From contig CM024753.1 of the NCBI GenBank assembly GCA_014218235.1, positions 4,340,001 to 4,404,000 of the forward strand: DNA of 64,000 bases, written 5' to 3'. The notes under the pieces were generated by a model. The model had not been told where the DNA came from, did not search any database, and saw only the letters and a program-made list of their open reading frames with translations. Shown here piece by piece: positions 24,012-33,327 of the stretch (positions are counted from its first letter, which is position 1; every line of letters starts with the position of its first letter). Origin of the DNA: Colocasia esculenta. Its lineage: Eukaryota; Streptophyta; Magnoliopsida; Alismatales; Araceae. The position numbers and the translations under genes were made by a program.

Positions 24012-27000
24012 TATAGATAGATAGAGAGAGAGAGAGAGAGGTCCATTCTCAAAGCCCGCAAGTGGCACCAAAACTGTGGTGACAGTTACTCTAAAATTGC
24101 ACGATTCAATCTTATATATACACATGAATTCACATGCATGCACTCTCACATGCACACATATATACTCCACTCAATATGCAACAATTATTCTGTTCTGTCC
24201 ATTTACTAAAATATTTCAACAAAGAAGTCCCATGAAAAAGAATAGGTTGTCTTAACAGAATATTGATGGATGGTGACATTAAGGGTTTTTTTCAAGTACT
24301 GTGATGCAGTGGGGTCATTAAAAACAATTCCAAAATAAGAGTCATAATTGTGGGGATAAACTCCTAATGGTACATCTGCAAAAATCTCCTGTACATTTGT
24401 AGGCATGTCTGTGTGCTATGGTAGGCCAAGGATGCATAGATTCTGTTTGCCTCTTTCTCCTCTCCTTTCTATACACTGTAGAGAATGAGTGCTGAATGTT
24501 AGATCTTTTGTAAACATATCTAATTGGGCATTGGCTGCCTCATATAAGATGCTGTATCCTATTATTTTAAACACTCTTCTATCAATGTGCAGACTTTTTC
24601 ATTTGGTCATGAATCGTGGACTGTTTTATAGCAACTTAAAGCTAAACTTTTGTCCTTTGACTTGTCCCTTGGAATGTTCACTGTTCTTAGCCACTATTTT
24701 TCCATCTCAATCCTTTCCCATAAACTCATATGGTGTATAAAGTTTCTTCATTAAGAAATCATATGTAATTGTTCATCCATTTTATGAATTTTCCTTTTTT
24801 CTCTCAGTAGCATGAAATTTTTTTTTCATTGATCTCTGACATTAAACATGTTTCTTCTGTAGGGTCATAAACAGTGGTTGGCGGAAGTTCTATTTCTTGG
24901 TGTTGTTGAACACCAAATCTTGTAAAACTCATTGGGTACTGTGCTGTTGATGGTCAGAGAGGGAACCAAAGGTTGCTAGTCTATGAGTTCATGCGCAATA
25001 AAAGCTTAGAGGATCATCTTTTCAACAAGAGTTATCCTGTACTTCCTTGGAATTCAAGACTGCAGATAATCATGGGTGTGGCAGAAGGATTAAGGTATCT
25101 GCATGAAGGACTGGAAGTGCAGGTACTTGCTAGATCTTCAAGATATCTGATATATAGAATGGTTAATCTATGGAACCATTATTTTCACATACAGTTGCTT
25201 GTCCCCTTTGGCTTATTTCTATTTTGTTAGTAAAAAACATATGCTCGACAAATTTAGATTGCAAAGAGACATCCCATTCACACCCAACTGTCCGTGGAAG
25301 GCAGAATCGGCCCGATCCGGATTGGATCGGCCGCGGCGGATACCTGGGCCGATCCAATCCTTTTTTCCATGCAGCTGTCTCATGTGGCTGGACCTTTCCA
25401 GGAGGTCCATCAGCCTTCATCACCCAATGATACCTCTCATCCATGATCTCCCATCCTCCACCTGGATGCGGTAATCTCCACCCTGCATGTCCATCAGGAT
25501 TCTCCAGTGCTGTGGGAGCACCACACCATCCAATTGAAATTCCTTTGTATGCATGATCTATACACTTGGAAAGCATCCACAACCATGTATCCACGTTCAT
25601 GAACTTATGTATATATCAGAGGAATTAAACAAAATTAATGGTATCTAACATACATGTTGACCATGAAGAAAATTCAAAATACTCCATTATAAATAACTGA
25701 CATGTGTGTATTTAGGCATAAAGATGAGGAAAATTTAGTCCCATGTGGATTCTAATTCATAAGTGATTTTAAATTTAAACGATTGATTGCTTGGCTACAT
25801 CACTGTGCTGATTTTAACAATAATATTTGAAGGTGATTAATAAAGCAGTCACTTGCAGTCGTGACCTTTTATAATTGCTCTGCTTCCTGATGTATATTCT
25901 CTTCATCATTATTTCATCTTTCCTACTATGTTACCTATAATTTGGAAAGGTCATATATCGAGACTTCAAAGCATCAATATACTACTAGATGAGGACTTCA
26001 AGCCCAAGTTGTCAGATTTTGGCTTAGCAAGGGAGGGACCTTCAGATGGGCGTACTCATGTTACCACAGCGGTATGTACATGTTCTTGTCTATCTGAAGC
26101 ATAACCTTAATTCCTGTACCATCCACAATTATAATGATACTTGCATAGTTTCTAATCCATCAAATTGTCTTCATTCCTTGTATACTTCAGGAAGGAACCA
26201 ATTACTGAAGGAAGCTGTTTGCATAGATTATATATTTGCGGGAAACCCTGCTACAGAGAGTGCCTGTAAATGAACACCCCCCTCCCCCCGACTTGATGAG
26301 TGGTTAAAATGTTGGGGGGTTAGATGTGTGCACTGTAGTGATAAAGGGGATATTTACATATACCCATTCTATGGCTAATTTTCACAAAATATGCCACATA
26401 CTAGGTGCCTATTCACAAAAAAGGTATTAGGAAACGGGGAGAAGAATATATCCTCCAGCAGCTGTTCTAGGTATCGGTTACTGAACTCATTAGATACCAA
26501 AAGATTTGCAGCTACTGATTGTGAAGTTGGTGTAATTTTTTAATGCATAATTCTCTGAGTATCCAAATGGTACAGGAAAAGTATACCATTCATGTGCCTC
26601 TACTCATGTATAGAAACCAAAAGTATGTTCTTGCATGTACCTCTACACATAAGACTTATATCTAAATGCAAAGGAAAGCAGTGAAATCCAAGAAGTGTGA
26701 GAGGTGGGAGTGTCTTAGAAATGCAACTATAATGAGCAATGAATATTCATCAACGATATAATGAGAACATTGAGAAGAAGAAATTGACTGGCAAAATTAC
26801 CAATATGATTTGAGTATAGCAAAGCATGCAGTTAGGAATTGTAATCAGCATGCTTCTCTATGCAAGAAATCTTGAGGTATCAGGTGGTTTAGAAACCTCT
26901 TTCATGTTTTACAACTCATTGACTTTGTCTGATGAATAGAAATGCAATTAACTAAATGACAAGTTATGCACTAAGCCTCTGAGCAGGAATGGGTTTTGTT

Positions 27001-27680
27001 TTCTTTTATGTGTTTCCATTACTTAACGTATGTCCTTTTTAGTGTGATCTACCCAGTCACTCCTTGGTGTTTTCTTTTTTTGTGGTTTGAAGATCATTTG
27101 CACTTGCTGTTAAATAGTTTGCATCTCGCTTTAGATTGTAGGAACCTATGGATATGCAGCCCCAGACTATGTCCAGACAGGCCACCTCACAATAAAAAGT
27201 GATGTGTGGAGTTTTGGAGTAGTGCTGTTTGAGGTACTTACTGGCCGGCGCTCAACGGAAAGAAACCGTCCTAGACCGGAGCAAAGGCTCTTGGATTGGG
27301 TGAAACGCTTTCCCATAGAAAGCAGGAAGTTCAGCACGATAATCGATCCGAGGCTTGAGAATCAATATTCTCTATCTGCTGCTCGGTTAGTTGCTAAGCT
27401 GGCAACCACTTGCCTCTCCAAAAGTGCAAAAGACCGCCCTAGCATGAGCGACGTGGTCGAAAGTCTAAAGCATGCGATCCAGGTATCTGAAGCAGCTGGA
27501 CCAACTGAACCATCCGAAGAACAATCTGCATCCAACTCAGACGACGAGGAGAAGGCTGAGCAGGACGGCGTTTCTGAATCTGCAAAAAGGCGGATGCTTC
27601 ACCTGGCCAAATTGGAGGCGAGTGCGAATGCAGAGAGCAGAAGAAAGTTCACAGTGATGCGGAAGGCCAGGCAGACATGA
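21920..27680 (+). CDS. Receptor-like cytoplasmic kinase, subfamily VII (PCRK1/PBL19-like); three apparent frame slips
   Basis: A Ser/Thr kinase of the RLCK-VII group, which relays signals from surface immune receptors in the cytoplasm. Four coding exons: 21920-22320, 24863-25122, 25950-26071, 27135-27680. The ATG at 21920 (MKCFSFFK) matches the group; residue 2 is Lys, so there is no myristoylation Gly. Seen in order: ARSIP-type leader with LRVFGIRELRNATNDF, Gly loop GEGGFGSVYKG, VAIKKL (catalytic Lys), LLVYEFM, VIYRDFKAS, KLSDFGLAREGP (DFG), VGTYGYAAPDYVQTGHLT, SDVWSFGVVLFEVLTGRRS and DRPSMSDVVESL. Exons 1, 2 and 3 each lack one base relative to the family frame: near 22271, 24913 and 25975, each in a short run of G, C or A. 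The last exon is clean and ends in an acidic tail. Either a pseudogene or sequence error. Confidence 0.88.
23691..24100. repeat. Two-copy tandem duplication with microsatellites in kinase intron 1
   Basis: Copy 1 (23691-23891) and copy 2 (23896-24100) share ggtgaagttct, attcactgagcagcatttcc and aactgtggtgaca in the same order. At the same place in each copy a different microsatellite has grown: (TA)n/(GA)n in the first, and (GATA)n followed by (GA)n at 23967-24040 in the second. Confidence 0.9.
25235..25600 (-). pseudogene. Unrecognised coding-like fragment inside kinase intron 2
   Basis: A GC-richer island in an AT-rich intron, open on the minus strand for 145 codons (25600-25163). The text is not low-complexity (GWCGAPTALENPDGHAGW, HPGGGWEIMDERYHWVMK, rich in Gly, Pro and Trp). 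I do not recognise the family. There is no adjoining exon, and the 5' end runs straight from intron sequence. It could be a captured gene fragment or an old transposon exon. It lies antisense to the kinase. Confidence 0.4.
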
Positions 27681-29039
27681 ATTGCATATGAATGTCTCAT
27701 CTTCTGATGTCCGTATCTTCTAAGAGTCATTTTATGCATCAGGATGTGCCCTGTTTGTTGGGGAGTGCTTACCATAAAGTTCTGACTTCTGAGAGCATTA
27801 GAATTTTGCAGAGGCCTTTCTTGATCTGATGTATATCTTTGAGAATCTTCATTGTTAGTCTTCTCATACTTTCTTGTACACAAATGTTAACATGAGATAT
27901 AAGGGTCCTCAATTACAAGTACCATTCCTTTGGGGAGAGCAGAATACATAATAGAAGTGCAGTCTTCACATGCACTAGAATCTACTGTACCAGGATAAAC
28001 TTCATGAGAAGGCATATATCCTCCCCACATACAACTAAGGTGGATGCATGTCTGTAGTTTATTCCCAATAAATTGACCTCCATTATATCTTAAAGTGTAC
28101 ATGGATGAAATGTTGGTCAAGTCATGGCCCTGAAACAATATTTCCTAACATGGGATATCAAAGCCCTAGATCCGTCTTGGAGTCCCCAAAGTCTTACCCA
28201 AGAATATTAAACAAGTAATGAGGTGCCACAAAGTCAAACTACATCATAACAAGGAACAGGTAAGCAACGTTGTTGCTAGGATGCAACAAAGACATCATTA
28301 TTTGTAGATTAATCATTTGGACAAAGTAGGCTCGGACAGGAAAATCTAGATCGTTTTGGTGGTCCCAAAAAAAGATTGGTCGTACCATTATGTACCGCAA
28401 CAGTACTGCAGATCCTATGCATGTCAGGGCGTTCGTGAGTCCTGACATCATTGAGACGGCTCCAATCCCGATGGTACGAGCCGGACCAGATCGACTCGAG
28501 CGGGTCAATCCGGACCCGACTCGATTGGACCCGCAACGATTGGTAGGATCCCCATAAATAGCCTCTTTACTTTTCCCTTCCCCCGTCTCCCCTCCCACCC
28601 CACCCCTCCAGCTCTAGGTAGGCTTCTTCGACCCTTTCTCTTTCTTCTTCCTCTCTTCTATTTTGTTTTATATTTCCAATTTTTTTTTAATTTTGGAGTC
28701 ATTTTTCTTGTATAAATTTTGTAGGGATCTCCATCCTCTTCTTATTTAATACCTTGGTTTAGGATGATTTTGGGTTTCTTCAAACTTCTTCAAGGTAATA
28801 GATATTATCCTAAATCTAGTATGATTTCTCCTATTTTGAGGGATGGAAGTTATGTTCCTATTACAAAGGTTATGTAGATATACATGCATAAGAAGATGAA
28901 TATGACTAGGTAAAATATTGGATTCTATGTTATATGGTTGTAGTTGTTCCTTCATTTTTGGCTTAATGTAAATTTCATTTGTTTTTGTAGATGGCTAACA
29001 TGATGGATGGTGATTACAACACAAGAGATTGGTGTTGAA
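27681..29039. other. Kinase 3' flank and spacer; small promoter-like GC island at 28440-28620
   Basis: 27681-28430 is the 3' UTR and downstream flank of the kinase gene with no further gene. 28440-28560 is GC-rich and has ttgg and a cataaatagcc TATA-like word at 28552-28562, followed by a CT-rich leader. No open frame of note follows. Possible promoter of a non-coding transcript; support is weak. Confidence 0.3.
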
Positions 29040-29580
29040 CTCTGCAGATTTTGATCATTACAAAATGATAATTATTATTCGTGTTGATAAGATCACAAAA
29101 TATTGATTTATGTTCACGTTGATGATCTAAATATTTGATTTCTTATATCTATTTTTGGATCTAATTTATGTGTTAAATGTGCAGCAGAATATGTCCAATT
29201 CATCTTGGTTTTGAATAGGTGAGAAAATAGATCGAAACCGACATTCAATTAATTGATCTCTGTGTTTCGATCGATCAAAAGTCTCAATGAACCCCAACTA
29301 GAGCTCCAGAATTAAACGATCGACTGATTTCTGTGCTTCGATCGATCGAAAGTCCCAGTGAACCCCAATCAAAGCTCCAGACCTAAACGATTGATCGATA
29401 TCTGTGTTTCAGCCGATCGATACTCCCAGTGGGTAAGTTGTACCAAATGCGTTTGTAGCATTACCTATCTCAGGTATAAAATGGAGGGTTCCGTAGTATT
29501 TATTGTGCCTGTATGAGTCTTGTGTCTCGGAGGCACAAGACATATATTATCACAAATGCAACAAGTTTTACTCATAGGCC
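29040..29580 (+). repeat. Sirevirus-like LTR fragment with a three-copy ~70-bp internal repeat
   Basis: Bases 29105-29215 match, in reverse complement, the LTR of the copia element at 48130-48235 (shared words aaatatttgattt, taatttatgt, gtgcagcagaatat). At 29240-29440 a unit beginning near aacgat, with gatcgatcgaaagtc and aaccccaa..aaagctccag, occurs about three times. Plus orientation. No coding region is attached, so it is a broken or solo LTR. Confidence 0.65.
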
Positions 29581-29626
29581 ACAAGTTCTAATGTTTAGTT
29601 TTAATAAAAGTAAGCTAATTTTAGTC

Positions 29627-30017
29627 AGACCACTTTGATAATGGGTTGAGTTAAAATTAATTTTAACCCAGAGCTAAAATTAACTTACTTTTAACTCACT
29701 TTTACTTTGTTTGTAACTGAGTTAACTCATTTGACTATAGTGAGTTAACTTATTTTTCTCAAATGTACTTTGGTAAAAAAAAGTGAGTTAACTTATCTTG
29801 AGAAAAGCAAAAGTAGTAATTAATATTTGTACTGTGAGAGGAAAAATGTAGTTAACTCACTTGAGTTAACTCGGGTTAGAAAATTGTGAGTTAACTTATT
29901 TTTGATCCACTTTTAGTCTAATCCACTTGAGTTAATATTGTAACATTTCCAAAGTACTTTTTGAGTTAGTTCTGAGTTAACTCTGAATTAACTCTAGTCT
30001 AACCCATTACCAAAGCT
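29627..30017. mobile_element. MITE-like element dense in GAGTTAAC words
   Basis: Ends are imperfect inverted repeats: actttgataatgggtt on the left and, reverse-complemented, ctttggtaatgggtta on the right. The interior carries many copies of gagttaac or gttaactc, a word that is its own near-palindrome, on both strands. No open frame. A clear target duplication was not found. Confidence 0.6.
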
Positions 30018-31479
30018 TGTGGAGATTAAATATGTTGTTCACGAGAGTTCCTGGTTTTGAGCTAAGATTGCTGGAGGTTATAAACAAATATGAAGTCTGG
30101 AAAAGCCAATACCTAGGGCAATATATACTAGAGTTGATGCCTCAAAAGTATTTCCTAAAAAATATTAACTTTACTTTGTCAACTTTGCCTATGTCAATAT
30201 AGTTTGGTGTGGCTCAAGTGCCAATGGCCAGCTAGCAGATGAGGTTGGTTGCCCACAATAATTTACTAGAAGGGTACCTTTCACATATGTAAACAAGGAC
30301 ATGAATTGATAAAAAAATAAAAATAAAAAAATAAACAAGGACATGAGTTGGTAAAACTTTCGGAAGTCACCTAGGAAATTTCTTTCAAGTGGCCAAAAGG
30401 AATACTGTTGTCCAAATGTGATGATATCAGGGCTGCTCATAGTTTGATTTGATATAATTTTATGAATATCTTTATAGAAAAAAATAGGAAGAATTATCAA
30501 TCAGTCATTATTTTTTAGACACTGATTTACATATTTATAATCACAAAAAAAAGTATGTAACTACATAGTTTTCTAAAAAAATCAAGAATCTAAAAATAAA
30601 TATCTAAAAAATAGGGATAATTCTCTCAAAAAAATATCACTATTAGTTTTCGGTAGTACCACTAATCATGTTCTATCAAAATTTGATTCCAAGATTTTTC
30701 TTGAAGTATATATTGAGATGACAGGCCTAATAGATGTTTGGACTTGTATTAAAATATTAAACTCTAGTCTCAAAACTTTTTTTCCTTTCTCCTTCACATC
30801 TTTAGATTTGATATGGAAATATTAAGCCTCCACATTCAACAGACAAAGATTTGCATTTAAAAAACAAATCAAATGCTACCCCAAGTAGTTAGAGTAAATG
30901 AGCACTCCTACAAACAAGATGCAAAAACTTCGCAGTCAAAATCCCACCATTCCAAAAACTAAAAGAAAAGAAAGGAATCCAATTGCATAATTTTTTGGCC
31001 ATGAATTTTAGGTCAAAGAAAGGCAGTTTGCATCTTGAATGGGGAGAGAAGGGTTTCAAAGGTATGAGATCTATTTCGTTTAATGCATGGTCCAAGGAAT
31101 GTGATTTCATGCGTCCATTGGATTTATGGGCTCTTATCTTGTATAAGATTTGCCCATCAACTTTAAATGAGTCTATCCACTTTCTAAGAACATTTTATAA
31201 TAAAATATGACAGAAAAAATGGAGTCTATAGTTGTTTTATCCACATATCATGCATGTAGTTAGTTCACGCTGTCTATGGTTGTGTGAGAGGATGAACCTT
31301 TTTTTACATGTTTAGTTCAAATCTTTGGTAATTGTGACGGAGGCAAAGATTTAAACCTAGATTCAAAGATATATTAACTACTTAACCGCTCTTTGTATAC
31401 CAGAAGGGAGATTTATATCACACTCTTTGCATATCTTTAGTTGCCACTTCACATCTTCCGCAGTTGTGTGGAAGAAGAG
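30018..31479. other. AT-rich spacer, no gene seen
   Basis: AT-rich throughout, with A/T runs near 30310 and 30540-30620. Short open frames (30189-30500 minus, 30983-31210 plus) show no recognisable domain. Confidence 0.45.
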
Positions 31480-31491
31480 ATTTATCACATT

Positions 31492-31663
31492 TAATATTTG
31501 AGGGGTGCAGGTTCGGAGTTTTTTCGATCAAGTGAGATATGACAATACGGATATACTGCAAATAAGGGATTGACAAGTCTCGACTTTGGGATTCATGAAA
31601 AATTACTTTCTAATTCTATTAAATCACACGGGACAAAGTTTCTTCGTTATCAACAAAAATGAA
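31492..31663 (+). mobile_element. 5'-truncated SINE, family A
   Basis: Matches the 3' two thirds of the SINE at 18475-18736: gttttttcgatcaagtgaga, ttgggattcatga, and the end cacacgggacaaagtttcttcgttat followed by A-rich sequence. The tRNA-like head is missing. A 12-bp target duplication (atttatcacatt) flanks it at 31480-31491 and 31664-31675, so the truncated form itself inserted. Confidence 0.8.
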
Positions 31664-31846
31664 ATTTATCACATTCATGTTATAATATAACCCACGGTTT
31701 CATAAATGATTATATATATATATATATATATATTTATCTGATCAGATATATAGAATTGAAATGATCATATGAAGAAGCGAAAAGCTCAAATGAAGTTAAG
31801 TAATTATTTATTCATAGAGAAAAAAATTATGAATGCACGTAGTTAA

Positions 31847-32271
31847 TGCGGTGTTTGGAAAACTTTTTTTAAAAAAATTATTTTTACCTATATTATGTTA
31901 AATTTTATTTAATTTTAAAATTATGATGATTTTATTTGACAAAATTATCAAAATTTTATATTGATATATTTGGTAGAGAAGACGGGGGGGAGTTTGAGAG
32001 GGGGGGGGGCGACAAGTGGGTGGGGGGGGGGAGGAGTGTGGTGCAGGGAGGTCTTTCGACGGGGAGAAGGAGGAGGGGGGGGGGCGAAGTAGAGAGAAGA
32101 GAAGGGAGTCATGTGTGTGATTTTTTTTTAAATTTATTTTTATTTTGAGAGAGATTTACATATGATAAGATTTTTTTACTACAATAAAAAATTAATTACC
32201 AAATATATCTATATTCATCTTTTTTATAAATTTAAAAAGAAAAAAATGATAAAAAATACAATCAAACACCC
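31847..32271. mobile_element. Tourist-like MITE with G-rich core (425 bp)
   Basis: Left end tgcggtgtttggaa and reverse-complemented right end gggtgtttgat agree in the core ggtgtttg. TAA flanks both ends (31844-31846 and 32272-32274). AT-rich arms enclose a block at 31981-32105 with at least six runs of eight or more G on the plus strand. No transposase. The arms resemble in type the element at 17301-17959, but the core is unrelated. Confidence 0.6.
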
Positions 32272-32274
32272 TAA

Positions 32275-33327
32275 CTTTTATTCATCGGGTAAAATCTTAA
32301 AAATACTTCTCCATCTGATTTTAATATAGGAAAGAAATGTATTGACTTATCGTGTAACCCCCCCCCCCCCCACACTCACACACACCCACTTCACTGGTCC
32401 GCACCTACACGGTGCACGTCGATGTACAGTAGTAAGTAAGTGGGTCCAGGTTGGGCTCCTCACGTGTTCGGGGACTGCTGACTCTCTCTACCGCGGAAGT
32501 GCCAAGTGGTCGGACCCCGCACGTTCCTCTCTATTCGCCCAACCGCCTCGTGCCGCGTCAGCAAGGCCCGAGAGGGACAGCCGTCGGATCCTTATCCGAC
32601 GGCTTGAACGGGCCCTATGACATCATCGACACAGATTTCAAAAGAACTTTTTTGCAAATACATTCATTTATAAAAATAAAATTTAGAATTGACCTATTCT
32701 ACTAATATTTTCTTTTATACTCCCAAGGCACAAAAAAAAAAACACTAAACACTGTCAAATCATAGTTGGGCCCAGTCAGACCGATAGATACGCTATGACA
32801 ATTTTTCTTATTTATTTATTTAATATTATTTTTAAAATAAATTATATAAATTAAAATATATAATACAATATATTTTAATTTGTTCCATATTATAAGAAAC
32901 CCTACAATCCATCCAACCAAGTGACCAATCTTGCGTCAAATACATCACTAGAAGGGATAGTTTCACAGTTTATTTCTAAACAGGTGTATTTTGTAAAAAG
33001 AACCTCGAAACAGTCCTCGTAGTTTAGGTGACCCGACGCAATAAAGTTAAAAATAATGGACATATCTTTCCACGTTAATTTCGCGCCTCCAAAAAGATAT
33101 TGTTTAGAGAGAGAATGGGAGAGAGAGCGGACCTGAGCGGTGTAGAGAGAGAAATAGAGAATAAAGAGGAGAGAGAAAGAGAGACGTGTAGAGAGAGAAA
33201 GAGACAACGGTCTCCTTCTTCCCCCAGTCGTCGCGTTCGAAGTCTATAAATTAAGGCAAGGGGAGTGCAAGAGCAGAGCGCAGCAGCAGCAGGGTCGCCA
33301 CCCGTAGAAGAGAGAGAGGAGGAAAAG
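32275..33327 (+). promoter_or_regulatory. Promoter and 5' UTR of the disulfide-isomerase gene
   Basis: A TATA box (tataaatt) lies at 33245-33252, about 83 bases before the ATG, followed by a GC-rich CAG/GA-rich leader. A G-box core CACGTG is at 32461-32466, and a CCAAT at about 32923. A perfect hairpin of the form agccgtcggat...atccgacggct is at 32578-32604, and a run of 14 C at 32358-32371. GA/CT repeats occupy 33110-33210. PDI genes are commonly induced by ER stress, but I could not find a clear ERSE arrangement. Confidence 0.55.

Noticed and set aside
23967..24040. CRISPR-like repeat array
   Set aside because: A plain GATA/GA microsatellite without spacers, in a plant intron.
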